Positions 8,177 through 18,080 of a DNA stretch of 47,000 bases are shown here, one piece after another. The stretch's first letter is position 1, and each line of letters starts with the position of its first letter. A model generated the notes under the pieces. It ran no database searches and had not been told where the DNA came from. It saw only the letters and a program-made list of their open reading frames with translations. Origin of the DNA: an uncultured Oscillospiraceae bacterium (GTDB lineage: Bacteria > Bacillota > Clostridia > Oscillospirales > Oscillospiraceae); contig CAKUJN010000004.1 of assembly GCA_934661735.1 (NCBI GenBank), positions 1-47,000 of the forward strand, read 5' to 3'. A program made the position numbers and the translations under genes.

Positions 8177-9108
8177 AGCGATTTGTATTTGACGGCCACT
8201 GCGACACGCCGGTTGAGCTGTGGCGCAACGGCGCGGAACTGCGGGAAAACCGGCTTGCCATATCGCTGGAGCGGGCGCGGAGTCTGAACGGCTATGCGCA
8301 GTTTTTCTCGTTCTGCACGGCATGGCTGAATGACGGACGGCCGCACAGCGAGCAGTACCGGCTGGCGCTGTCATACTTTCTGGCACAGCTGGACGAAAAC
8401 CGTGAGCTGGCGGCGCTCTGCCGCACGGCGGAGGACGCGGAGACGGCTGTTCAGGCGGGGAAAACGGCGGCGTTTTTGTCCATCGAGGGCGCGGAGGCGC
8501 TTGACTGCGACGCGGGCCGGCTGGATGAGGCGTATGAGCGGGGCGTGCGGATGATTTCACTGGTCTGGAACATCGAAAACCCGCTGACCGGCTCGTGCAT
8601 GACCGGAACGGGCCTGACGGCAAGGGGAAAGGAGTTTTTCCGCCGCGCGCAGCGGCTGGGCATGATCGTGGATGTGAGCCACCTGTCCGACCGCGGCTTC
8701 TGGGATATGGCGGAGCTGGCGGAAAAGCCGCTTGTTGCGAGCCATTCCAATTCCCGCGCGCTGTGTGCGCACCCGCGCAATCTGACGGATGAGCAGTTTC
8801 GGGCGATCTGCCAGCTGGGCGGTACGGTGGGCCTGAACCTTGTGGGGCCGTTCCTGTCGGAGAATGGAGCCGCGACGCTTGACGGCTTCCGCCGCCATCT
8901 GGACCATTTTCTGGAGCTCGGCGGGGAGGGGCACATTGCGGTCGGGCTGGATCTGGACGGCACGACGGAGCTTCCGGCTGGCTTCACGGGTGTGGAGCAT
9001 CACCGGACGCTTGCGGCGTATCTGGCCGGATGCGGCTATTCGGAGAAAACCATGCAGAGTCTGCTCTGCGGTTCGTGGATGGAGGTTTTGAAAGCATGCG
9101 CTATGTAA
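8173..9108 (+). CDS. Membrane dipeptidase, peptidase M19 family
   Basis: Protein of 311 residues, a zinc-dependent dipeptidase of the renal-dipeptidase type. Expected metal ligands can be placed: His9 and Asp11 in FDGHCD, the bridging Glu105 in SIEGAEA, His170 in VDVSH, and His191 in ASHSN. There is no signal peptide, so it is likely cytoplasmic, and cleaves dipeptides, possibly with D-residues. The start overlaps the yraN stop (ATGA); its last 13 nt overlap thrC, whose ribosome binding site GGAGG lies inside this gene. Confidence 0.9.
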   Translation: MKRFVFDGHCDTPVELWRNGAELRENRLAISLERARSLNGYAQFFSFCTAWLNDGRPHSEQYRLALSYFLAQLDENRELAALCRTAEDAETAVQAGKTAAFLSIEGAEALDCDAGRLDEAYERGVRMISLVWNIENPLTGSCMTGTGLTARGKEFFRRAQRLGMIVDVSHLSDRGFWDMAELAEKPLVASHSNSRALCAHPRNLTDEQFRAICQLGGTVGLNLVGPFLSENGAATLDGFRRHLDHFLELGGEGHIAVGLDLDGTTELPAGFTGVEHHRTLAAYLAGCGYSEKTMQSLLCGSWMEVLKACAM

Positions 9109-10577
9109 GTACAAGAGACAGCTCGCTGCGCTACACCGCGGCGCAGGCCATCGCACAGGGACTCAGCCGCGACGGCGGTCTGTTCCTGCCGGAGACGATT
9201 CCGCAGCTGAGCGCCGCAGAGCTGGAGGCGCTGACGCATTTGAGCTATGTCGAGCGCGCCGTGCGCGTCATGAAGCTGTATCTGGACGAGTTTACCGAGG
9301 ACGAGCTGCGCGAATACGCGCAGAAGGCCTACGGCCCCGCGAAATTTGACACAAGCGCCGTCGCGCCGCTGGCGGAGATCGACGACAAAACGTCGGTTCT
9401 GGAGCTGTGGCACGGGCCGACATGCGCGTTCAAGGACATGGCGCTGCAAATGCTGCCGTATCTGCTGACGGCGTCGCTGAAGAAAACGGGCGAGGAAAAG
9501 ACGGCCTGCATTCTGGTGGCGACCTCGGGCGACACCGGCAAGGCTGCGCTTGAGGGCTTCCGCGACGTGCCGCATACAAAAATTCTGGTATTCTATCCGG
9601 ACGGCGGCGTTTCGGACATTCAGAAGCTGCAAATGGTCACGCAGGAGGGCGGAAACGTCGGCGTCTGCGCGGTCAGGGGCAACTTTGACGATGCGCAGAC
9701 GGGCGTGAAGAAGATGTTCTCCGACGCGGCGCTGCGCGCTGAGCTGGCGGAAAGAGGCTGCTTCTTCTCCTCGGCAAACTCCATCAACTGGGGCCGCGTG
9801 CTGCCGCAGATTGTGTATTATATTTCCGCGTGGTGCGACCTGCGCGCCGCCGGAAGAATTGCCGCGGGCGAGGCGGTCAATTTCTGCGTCCCGACCGGAA
9901 ACTTCGGCAACATTCTGGCCGCCTTCTATGCAAAGCGCATGGGCCTGCCGGTCGGGAAGCTGATCTGCGCGTCAAACGCGAACAACGTCCTGACGGATTT
10001 TATCACAACGGGAACCTACGACCGCAACCGGCCGTTCTACGCCACCGAGTCGCCGTCGATGGACATCCTGATTTCTTCAAATCTTGAGCGTCTGCTGTAT
10101 CTGCTGAGCGGCTCGGACGAGGCGGTGCGCGGCTATATGGCGCAGCTTTCTGAAACCGGACGCTATACCGTTTCGGACGGGCTGAGGGCGAAAATCGGCG
10201 AAATTTTCGCGGCGGGCTTCTGCGGCGACGAGGGCACGGAGCAGACTATCCGCGAGGCGTATGAAACCGCGCATTACCTGCCCGACACGCATACAGCCGT
10301 CGCATGGAACGTGCTGGAGCAGTACCGCGCGCAGACCGGCGACACGCGCCGGACGGTCATTGCCTCGACGGCAAGCCCGTTCAAGTTCTGCGCAAGCGTT
10401 CTGCGCGCACTTGGCTGCACCGAGCAGAAATCCGGTACCGCCATCATCGGTCAGCTGGCCGAGCTGACCGGACGGCCTGCGCCCGCGCCGCTGGCGCAGC
10501 TGGCGGGCAGGCGCGTGCGCTTTACCGAGTGCGTGCGGAAAGAGGATATGCCGCGCGCTGTGGCGGAGCTGCTGTAA
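9096..10577 (+). CDS. thrC: Threonine synthase
   Basis: Protein of 493 residues that converts O-phosphohomoserine to threonine using pyridoxal phosphate. The PLP-binding lysine is Lys113 in HGPTCAFKDMALQ. The N-terminus MRYVSTRDSS and the phosphate-loop region TSGDTGKAALEGF match the long, fungal/enterobacterial-like class of threonine synthases. The chosen ATG at 9096 follows a GGAGGT site at 9081-9086; a longer reading frame upstream would run deep into the dipeptidase gene. Its stop shares one base with the next start (TAATG). No leader or riboswitch is visible, as expected for an internal gene of an operon. Confidence 0.95.
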   Translation: MRYVSTRDSSLRYTAAQAIAQGLSRDGGLFLPETIPQLSAAELEALTHLSYVERAVRVMKLYLDEFTEDELREYAQKAYGPAKFDTSAVAPLAEIDDKTSVLELWHGPTCAFKDMALQMLPYLLTASLKKTGEEKTACILVATSGDTGKAALEGFRDVPHTKILVFYPDGGVSDIQKLQMVTQEGGNVGVCAVRGNFDDAQTGVKKMFSDAALRAELAERGCFFSSANSINWGRVLPQIVYYISAWCDLRAAGRIAAGEAVNFCVPTGNFGNILAAFYAKRMGLPVGKLICASNANNVLTDFITTGTYDRNRPFYATESPSMDILISSNLERLLYLLSGSDEAVRGYMAQLSETGRYTVSDGLRAKIGEIFAAGFCGDEGTEQTIREAYETAHYLPDTHTAVAWNVLEQYRAQTGDTRRTVIASTASPFKFCASVLRALGCTEQKSGTAIIGQLAELTGRPAPAPLAQLAGRRVRFTECVRKEDMPRAVAELL

Positions 10578-11266
10578 TGGCGCTGTACGCGATTGGCGAC
10601 CTGCATCTGTCCTTCGGTGCGGACAAGCCGATGGACGTGTTCGGCGGCCGCTGGGTCGGCTATGTGGACAAGCTTCGCGAGGGGCTTTCCGTTATCGGGC
10701 CGGAGGATACGACGGTGCTTCTGGGCGATCTGAGCTGGGCGCTCGATCTGGAGCATGCGCGGGAGGATTTCGCGTTTATCTCCGCAATTCCAGGCCGGAA
10801 AATCATTCTCAAGGGCAACCATGACTACTGGTGGTCCACGGCGGCGAAGTTTTACCGCTTCTGCGCGGAAAACGGATTTGAAAACATGTTCGTGCTGAAC
10901 AATAACTGCTGGTTCTACGGCGACACGGCGCTGTGCGGCACGCGCGGCTGGTTCTATGAGGAGGACCGGCAGGGCACGCACGACGAAAAGGTGTTCCGCC
11001 GCGAGCTGGGACGGCTGGAGACGTCGCTGAAGGCGGCGGGGGAGCGGGACAAGCTCTGCTTTCTGCACTATCCGCCGAAATATGCCGGATATGAGTGTCC
11101 GGAGATTCTGGCGCTTCTGGAACAGTACGGCGTGCGCGCGTGCTATTACGGCCATCTGCATGCCGAAAGCCTCCGGCTGGCGTTTCAGGGCGGGTATCGC
11201 GGAACGGAGTTGCGGCTGGTATCCGCAGATTATGTAAACTTCAAACCGGTCAGGGTGCTGCCCTGA
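10577..11266 (+). CDS. Calcineurin-like metallophosphoesterase
   Basis: Protein of 229 residues with all metal-binding blocks of the family in order: GDLHL with Asp8 and His10, GDLSW with Asp51, GNHD at 80-83, the FLHYPP histidine and GHLH near the C-terminus. The substrate cannot be deduced. It is the last gene of the overlapping lepB chain (1-nt overlap with thrC). The coding end lies inside a strong hairpin. Confidence 0.9.
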   Translation: MALYAIGDLHLSFGADKPMDVFGGRWVGYVDKLREGLSVIGPEDTTVLLGDLSWALDLEHAREDFAFISAIPGRKIILKGNHDYWWSTAAKFYRFCAENGFENMFVLNNNCWFYGDTALCGTRGWFYEEDRQGTHDEKVFRRELGRLETSLKAAGERDKLCFLHYPPKYAGYECPEILALLEQYGVRACYYGHLHAESLRLAFQGGYRGTELRLVSADYVNFKPVRVLP

Positions 11267-11272
11267 CCGGTT
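11244..11272 (+). terminator. Hairpin at the end of the lepB operon
   Basis: A perfect 12-bp inverted repeat (11244-11255 and 11261-11272) with a 5-nt loop contains the last codons and the stop codon of the metallophosphoesterase gene. Only two T follow, so termination strength is uncertain. Confidence 0.6.
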
Positions 11273-11330
11273 AAAATCGGCCGAAAAAATGAAGAATTCT
11301 AAAACTTTCTGCAAAAACAGAAAATAGATG

Positions 11331-11359
11331 TGGAAATCTTGAAAAAAGTCTGATAGAAT
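11331..11359 (+). promoter_or_regulatory. Promoter of the trigger factor gene
   Basis: TGGAAA (11331-11336), 17-nt spacer and TAGAAT (11354-11359) with an extended TGA before the -10. About 64 nt upstream of the tig ATG. Confidence 0.55.
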
Positions 11360-11422
11360 ATTACGGATTCAAAATCGGTGAACTACGGCGAAACGGCCGC
11401 ACCACATAGGAGGAAAACCACA

Positions 11423-12787
11423 ATGAACGTCAAAAGCGTAGAAAAAGAAAAGGGCAGCGCAAAGGTCGTTGTCGAAATTGAAAAGGCAGAGTTTGAAAAT
11501 GCCCTGAACAAGGCGTATGCCAAGTGCAAGAAGGACATCATGATCCCAGGCTTCCGCAAGGGCAAGGCCCCGCGCAAGGTCGTCGAGAGCATGTACGGCG
11601 CAAAGGTATTCTATGAGGATGCGGTCAACGAAATTTTCCCCGAGATCTATGAGCAGGCGATCGTCGGCCAGCAGCTGAAGGCCGTTGGCCAGCCGTCCGT
11701 TGCCGATATGGACACGGATGAGAACGGCAATGTCGTTTTGACCATCTCCACCGAGCTGTATCCCGAGGTTACCCTCGGCGATTATAAGGGCATCGAGGTG
11801 CCAAAGACCGCCGTTTCCGTCGCCAAGTCCGAGGTTGACGCCGAGGTCGGCCGCATGGCCGAGCGCAGCGCCCGCATCGAGACGGTTGAGCGTCCGGCGC
11901 AGAAGGACGACACCGTTGTCCTCGATTTTGAGGGCTTTGTCGACGGCAAGCCGTTTGAGGGCGGCAAGGCCGAAAATTACTCGCTGAAGCTTGGCTCCGG
12001 CTCGTTCATCCCTGGCTTTGAGGATCAGCTCATCGGCGTCAGCGCCGGCGAGGAGAAGGACGTCAACGTCACCTTCCCGCAGGAGTACACCCCCGAGCTT
12101 GCCGGAAAGGAAGCCGTTTTCAAGTGCAAGATCCATGAGGTCAAGCAGACCATTCTCCCCGAGCTTGACGACGAGTTTGCAAAGGACGTCTCTGAATTTG
12201 ACACCCTTGCCGCGCTGCGCAAGGATATCAAGGCTAAAATGACCAAAACCCGTCAGGAGGCCGCCGACCGCGAGTTTGAAAATGCCGCCGTCGAGCAGGC
12301 CGGCAAGAATATGACCTGCAACATTCCCGCGTGCATGATCGACGAGCAGGTCGACCGCCATATGGAGCAGTTTGCCCAGCAGCTTCAGATGCAGGGCATG
12401 AAGCTGGCCGACTATGCCAAGATGATGGGCGGCGACCTGAGAAAGCTGCGCGAGTCCATGCGTCCGATGGCCGAGACGACCGTCCGTTCGAACATCCTGC
12501 TCAGCCAGATCGTCGATCAGGAGAAGATCGAGGTCGCCGAGAGCGAAATTGAGGACGAGCTGAAGAAGCTGGCCGACCAGTACAAGATGGAGCTGGACAA
12601 GGTCAAGGAGCTGGTTGACACCGCCGCTGTCAAGGCCGATCTGGCCGCGAAGAAGGCTGTCAGACTGATCGTTGACAACGCGGTTGCCATCGAGGAAAAG
12701 AAAACCGCCAAAAAGACCGCCAGAAAGTCCAAGAAGGCTGAAACCGAAGAGACTGCCGAGGCGGCACAGGAGGAAAACAAGGAATAA
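11423..12787 (+). CDS. tig: Trigger factor (ribosome-bound chaperone, peptidyl-prolyl isomerase)
   Basis: Protein of 454 residues that binds the ribosomal tunnel exit and shields nascent chains. The N-terminal ribosome-binding signature GFRKGKAPRKVVE is at about 41-53; the FKBP-type isomerase domain spans about 150-240 (DFEGFVDGKPFEGGKAENYSL in part); the C-terminal helical domain follows. The end is a lysine/glutamate-rich tail of about 30 residues, longer than usual. The ATG at 11423 is preceded by TAGGAGGA; an in-frame ATG 15 codons earlier has no such site. tig-clpP-clpX-lon is the standard order in this class. Confidence 0.96.
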   Translation: MNVKSVEKEKGSAKVVVEIEKAEFENALNKAYAKCKKDIMIPGFRKGKAPRKVVESMYGAKVFYEDAVNEIFPEIYEQAIVGQQLKAVGQPSVADMDTDENGNVVLTISTELYPEVTLGDYKGIEVPKTAVSVAKSEVDAEVGRMAERSARIETVERPAQKDDTVVLDFEGFVDGKPFEGGKAENYSLKLGSGSFIPGFEDQLIGVSAGEEKDVNVTFPQEYTPELAGKEAVFKCKIHEVKQTILPELDDEFAKDVSEFDTLAALRKDIKAKMTKTRQEAADREFENAAVEQAGKNMTCNIPACMIDEQVDRHMEQFAQQLQMQGMKLADYAKMMGGDLRKLRESMRPMAETTVRSNILLSQIVDQEKIEVAESEIEDELKKLADQYKMELDKVKELVDTAAVKADLAAKKAVRLIVDNAVAIEEKKTAKKTARKSKKAETEETAEAAQEENKE

Positions 12788-12838
12788 TTTCCCTCCTGAA
12801 CGGTTAGAATGTTTCATCCGAAGAAAGGAGCGGCATTT

Positions 12839-13420
12839 ATGAATTTGGTTCCGTATGTTGTGGAGCAGACCAGCCGCGGCGAGCGCTCCTACGACATTTT
12901 TTCCCGCCTGCTCAATGACCGCATCGTGTTCCTCTCCGGCGAGGTGGACAACAACTCCGCCAGCCTGATTGTGGCGCAGATGCTGTATCTTGAAGCACAG
13001 GACCCCGACAAGGACATTCAGTTCTACATCAACAGCCCTGGCGGCTCCGTCACCGACGGCATGGCGATCTATGACACCATGCAGTACATCAAGTGCGATG
13101 TATCCACCATCTGCGTGGGCCTGGCGGCGTCCATGGGCGCGTTCCTGCTGTCCTCGGGCACGAAGGGCAAGCGCATCGCGCTTCCCAACGCCGAAATCAT
13201 GATCCATCAGCCGTCCGCCGGCACACAGGGTCAGGTCACGGACATGGCCATCCACATTAAGCGGATGGAGATCATCAAGAAGCGCCTGAACAAAATCCTG
13301 TCTGACAATACCGGCAAGGACATCGAGACCATCACCGCCGCGTGCGAACGCGACAACTTCATGACCGCCGAGGAGGCCAGAGATTACGGCCTGATCGACA
13401 AGGTCATCTATAACCGTTAA
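12839..13420 (+). CDS. clpP: ATP-dependent Clp protease proteolytic subunit
   Basis: Protein of 193 residues, the serine protease barrel that partners ClpX or ClpA/C. The catalytic triad is Ser98 (GLAASMGAF), His123 (MIHQPSAG) and Asp172. The start ATG at 12839 follows AAAGGAG and gives the usual mature length without propeptide; an ATG ten codons upstream is less likely. The 104 nt to clpX contain a GC-rich hairpin without a T run, which could set the ClpP to ClpX ratio. Confidence 0.96.
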   Translation: MNLVPYVVEQTSRGERSYDIFSRLLNDRIVFLSGEVDNNSASLIVAQMLYLEAQDPDKDIQFYINSPGGSVTDGMAIYDTMQYIKCDVSTICVGLAASMGAFLLSSGTKGKRIALPNAEIMIHQPSAGTQGQVTDMAIHIKRMEIIKKRLNKILSDNTGKDIETITAACERDNFMTAEEARDYGLIDKVIYNR

Positions 13421-13524
13421 GGAGCGTCTGCCGGACCGGCGGCACTGAGCGCGGCGGAAGCCTCCGCCGTGCGGGCGGCCGGCCCGACGCCTCCCAGATT
13501 TTTAACCGGAAAGGAGGGGGCAAT

Positions 13525-14790
<1,266 letters not shown>

Positions 14791-14843
14791 GCGGACAGGG
14801 CGGCAGACTGTGCCGTGTTGTCCGGAGAAATGAAATCCGACGT

Positions 14844-14869
14844 AAAAGGGGGCTTTCCGCCCCCTTTTT
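14844..14869 (+). terminator. Rho-independent terminator after clpX
   Basis: Stem AAAAGGGGGC (14844-14853) pairs with its complement at 14859-14868 around a 5-nt loop and ends in TTTTT. Confidence 0.85.
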
Positions 14870-14934
14870 CTGTATATTTCCCTGCGGAGCGGCAGATGCC
14901 GCCCCGAAACCTCCGATGAAAGGAGACGAAAAAC

Positions 14935-17370
14935 ATGAGTGAATTTGAAAGACCCGCATGTCTGCCGGTGCTTGCGCTGCGCGGGCTGTGCGTATTCCCG
15001 CGGATGCTGACCCATTTTGACGTGGGGCGCCGCCGCTCGGCGCGGGCGGTGGAGGAGGCGCTCAAGGAAAACCAGCTGATTTTCCTTGTGACGCAGCGCG
15101 ATCTGCAAAAGGACGATCCCACGCGCGACGACCTGTATGAGGTCGGTACGGTCAGCGTGGTCAGACAGGTGCTGCGCCTGCCGGGCGAAAACATGCGCAT
15201 TCTGGTCGAGGGACAGTACCGCGCGACGCTTCTGGATCTGATTCAGAGCGAGCCGTATCTGTTCGGCCGCGTCATGCGGCTGGACGACGAGCCGTGCGGC
15301 AAAAAAACGCCGCGCACCGAAGCGCTGATCCGCGAGGCGTACAATCTGTTCGAACAGTTTGCCGAGCTGTCCCAGCGCAATATGCAGGAGAGCCTGATGC
15401 AGCTGGCCGCCTCGGAGGACGCCGGCTTCATCGCCGATCTGATCGGGCAGAACGCGTCGTTTGCATATTCGGAAAAGCAGAAGCTGCTGGAGCAGGCACA
15501 GCCTGTGCGGCGGCTGGAGCAGGCGGTCCGGATGCTGGCAAAAGAGCTGGACATCATGAAGCTGGAGAGCGAGATTTCCGACAAGGTGCAGCAGAGCGTG
15601 GACAAGGGTCAGCGCGACTATTATCTGCGTGAGCAGATGCACGCCATCCGCGACGAGCTGGGCGAGGGCGACGACGCGCAGGACGCGGACGAATACCGCA
15701 AAAAAATCACCGCGCTGCGGATGGAAAAGGACACGGAGGAGAAGCTCCTGAAGGAGGTTGCCCGCCTGAACAAGCAGCCGGCCGGCTCACAGGAGGCGGC
15801 GCTGCTGCGCACATATCTGGACGCGGTGCTGGAGCTGCCGTGGAATAAGACGACGAAAGAGCGTCTGGACGTCAAGGCTGCGCGCCGGATTCTGGACGCG
15901 GAGCATTTCGGGCTGGAAAAGGTCAAGGAGCGCGTGCTGGAAACGCTGGCCGTGCGCCAGCTTGCGCCGGAGCTGCCCGGGCAGATCCTGTGTCTGGTCG
16001 GCCCTCCTGGCGTCGGCAAGACGTCGGTCGCCATTTCCGTGGCGCATGCCCTCAACCGAAATCTTGCGCGCATTTCGCTCGGCGGCGTGCATGACGAGGC
16101 CGAGATCCGCGGCCATCGCAAGACGTATATCGGCGCGATGCCCGGCCGTGTAATGGCGGCCGTGGCGCAGGCAAAATCAAAAAATCCGCTGCTGCTTCTG
16201 GATGAAATCGATAAGCTGGGCAGCGATTATAAGGGCGATCCCGCCTCGGCACTTCTTGAGGTGCTGGATTCCGAGCAGAACGGCTCGTTCCGCGATCACT
16301 ATCTGGAGGTCCCGTTTGACCTGAGCCAGTGTATGTTCATCACCACCGCCAATACGACCGACACCATTCCGCGGGCCCTGCTCGATCGGATGGAGGTCAT
16401 TGAGCTTGGCTCATACACCGATGAGGAAAAGCTTCAGATTGCGCGGCGGCACCTGCTGCCGAAGCAGCTCTCGCGTCACGGTATCGCAAAGGGGAGCGTG
16501 CGCGTCTCCGACGATGCAATCCGCGAGATGATCGCCTGCTACACGCGCGAATCCGGCGTGCGCAATCTAGAACGCGAAATCGCGTCGCTGTGCCGCAAGT
16601 GCGCCATGCGCTTCGTCGCGGACAATCCGCCAAAGCGCATCAGCATCACGGGGGCAAATCTGGAAAGCTATCTGGGCGTGCGGAAATTCCTGCCCGATGT
16701 GCTTCCGGCGGCCGACCCCGTGGGTCTGGTCACGGGTCTTGCGTGGACTGCGGTCGGCGGCGAGACGCTGGAGGTCGAGGTCAATGTGGTCGACGGCTCC
16801 GGCAAGCTGGAGCTGACGGGCAATCTGGGCGATGTGATGAAGGAATCCGTCCATGCTGCGGTGAGCTATATCCGCTCGCGCACGGCGCATTTCGGCATTG
16901 CGCCGGACTTCTACAAGACAAAGGATATTCATGTCCATTTCCCAGAGGGCGCGATTCCCAAGGATGGTCCGTCGGCCGGCATTACGGTCTGTACGGCGAT
17001 TGTTTCGGCGCTGACCGGCGCGCCGGTGCGGCGCGATATCGCCATGACGGGCGAGATTTCCATCCGCGGCCGCGTGCTGGCCATCGGCGGCCTGAAGGAA
17101 AAGACCATGGCTGCGCTGCGGCACGGGATTCGGACGGTCATTATTCCAGAGGCCAACGCCAAAGATCTGGAACAGATCGACCAGACGGTCAGAAGTGCGC
17201 TGAATTTTATCACCGTCCGCCATGTGGACAGCGTGATTGAGACGGCGCTGGACTTCGGCCGGCGCTTTTCCGAGCAGCCGCTCGGTGAGGCGGCGGAACC
17301 GGAACACACCGACGCGATGCAGCTTCCGTCGGCCGGACGGCCGCGCCGCAAGCCTGGCATCCGGCAGTGA
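14935..17370 (+). CDS. lon: ATP-dependent protease Lon
   Basis: Protein of 811 residues, a soluble AAA+ serine protease that degrades misfolded and regulatory proteins. The N-terminal substrate domain occupies about 1-310, Walker A GPPGVGKT is at 357-364, and the C-terminal protease domain has the Ser680-Lys723 dyad (DGPSAGIT and [10 protein letters not shown]). A short, basic C-terminal tail follows. The ATG at 14935 has AAAGGAGA upstream. It lies between clpX and ysxC as in many Clostridia, with its own start after the clpX terminator. Confidence 0.96.
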   Translation: MSEFERPACLPVLALRGLCVFPRMLTHFDVGRRRSARAVEEALKENQLIFLVTQRDLQKDDPTRDDLYEVGTVSVVRQVLRLPGENMRILVEGQYRATLLDLIQSEPYLFGRVMRLDDEPCGKKTPRTEALIREAYNLFEQFAELSQRNMQESLMQLAASEDAGFIADLIGQNASFAYSEKQKLLEQAQPVRRLEQAVRMLAKELDIMKLESEISDKVQQSVDKGQRDYYLREQMHAIRDELGEGDDAQDADEYRKKITALRMEKDTEEKLLKEVARLNKQPAGSQEAALLRTYLDAVLELPWNKTTKERLDVKAARRILDAEHFGLEKVKERVLETLAVRQLAPELPGQILCLVGPPGVGKTSVAISVAHALNRNLARISLGGVHDEAEIRGHRKTYIGAMPGRVMAAVAQAKSKNPLLLLDEIDKLGSDYKGDPASALLEVLDSEQNGSFRDHYLEVPFDLSQCMFITTANTTDTIPRALLDRMEVIELGSYTDEEKLQIARRHLLPKQLSRHGIAKGSVRVSDDAIREMIACYTRESGVRNLEREIASLCRKCAMRFVADNPPKRISITGANLESYLGVRKFLPDVLPAADPVGLVTGLAWTAVGGETLEVEVNVVDGSGKLELTGNLGDVMKESVHAAVSYIRSRTAHFGIAPDFYKTKDIHVHFPEGAIPKDGPSAGITVCTAIVSALTGAPVRRDIAMTGEISIRGRVLAIGGLKEKTMAALRHGIRTVIIPEANAKDLEQIDQTVRSALNFITVRHVDSVIETALDFGRRFSEQPLGEAAEPEHTDAMQLPSAGRPRRKPGIRQ

Positions 17371-17380
17371 GGGGGCGCAT

Positions 17381-17968
17381 ATGAACCTGCACAACGCGGA
17401 ATTTATCCGCTCGGTGACGGCGGTTGCGGACTGCCCGAAGGACGGCCTGCCGCAGATCGCGTTCGCGGGCAAGTCCAATGTCGGAAAATCGTCCGTGATC
17501 AACAAGCTCCTCCTGCGCAAGAATTTTGCCCGCGTCGGCGAGGCGCCCGGCAAGACCACGCACATCAACTTTTTCCGCATCGACAATAAAATCTATCTGG
17601 TTGACCTGCCCGGCTATGGCTATGCCAAGGTGCCGATGAAGGAAAAGGAACGCTGGGGCCGGCTGATGGAGGCATATTTTGCCGCCGAGGACACCATTGA
17701 CTACGGCGTCATGATCGTCGACGCGCGGCATAAGCCGACGACCAACGACGTGACCATGGCCGAGTACTTCAAGGCCAGCGGCAGACCGTTTGTGGTCGTG
17801 GCAAACAAGATGGACAAGCTGAAGAAAAGCGAAATCGAGCCGAATCTGGCCTGCATCCGCGAGACCCTCGCGCTGCCGGAGGCGGTTGCGCTGATTCCGT
17901 TTTCCGCGGAAAGCGGTCTTGGCCGCGAGGCGCTGCTCAGCGTGCTGCTGAAAGCGGCAGGCGAATAG
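17381..17968 (+). CDS. ysxC: Ribosome biogenesis GTP-binding protein YsxC/EngB
   Basis: Protein of 195 residues, a small GTPase needed for 50S subunit assembly. The P-loop GKSNVGKSS is at 30-38, G3 DLPGYG begins at 75, and G4 NKMDK is near 145-150. The ATG at 17381 follows a GAGGGGG site just beyond the lon stop (10-nt gap); a longer frame would overlap lon. It ends at a terminator that is also the edge of the intergenic repeat. Confidence 0.95.
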   Translation: MNLHNAEFIRSVTAVADCPKDGLPQIAFAGKSNVGKSSVINKLLLRKNFARVGEAPGKTTHINFFRIDNKIYLVDLPGYGYAKVPMKEKERWGRLMEAYFAAEDTIDYGVMIVDARHKPTTNDVTMAEYFKASGRPFVVVANKMDKLKKSEIEPNLACIRETLALPEAVALIPFSAESGLGREALLSVLLKAAGE

Positions 17969-17975
17969 AAATATC

Positions 17976-18009
17976 AAAAGGGGGGCGGACAAATGTCCGC
18001 CCCTTTTTT
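17976..18009 (+). terminator. Terminator of the lon-ysxC unit, repeat-edge type
   Basis: AAAAGGGGGGCGGAC and GTCCGCCCCTTTTTT flank an AAAT loop 7 nt after the ysxC stop. The sequence that follows (18011-18060) aligns with the outer arm of the large intergenic element, so this terminator is one of its edges. Confidence 0.9.
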
Positions 18010-18010
18010 A

Positions 18011-18060
18011 CTGGTTTCACCAGATGTGTTGAATTTGCGGTAGGCCGCCGTGCCTCCAGC
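18011..18060 (+). repeat. Decayed outer arm of the intergenic element
   Basis: The stretch reads TTTCACCAGATGTGTTGAAT and then GCGGT, close to the outer arm in the 30060 copy (TTCACCGGAGTGCCGTTGAA then GCGGC). It directly follows the repeat-edge terminator of ysxC and precedes a complete element, so it is probably the remains of an older copy. Confidence 0.5.
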
Positions 18061-18080
18061 GACGGTATTATGCCGCGCGC

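Noticed and set aside
11369..13255. Long open frames opposite real genes, such as 11369-13255 (minus), 26183-28288 (plus), 28218-30113 (minus), 42792-44339 (minus) and 13417-14535 (minus)
   Set aside because: They are antisense to confidently identified genes, lack ribosome binding sites, have repetitive His/Gln/Arg/Leu-rich composition and arise from the high GC content.
13421..13524. Hairpin between clpP and clpX as a terminator
   Set aside because: The GC-rich stem near 13451-13470 has no T run, and clpX follows with its own strong ribosome binding site; at most it is an attenuator or processing site.
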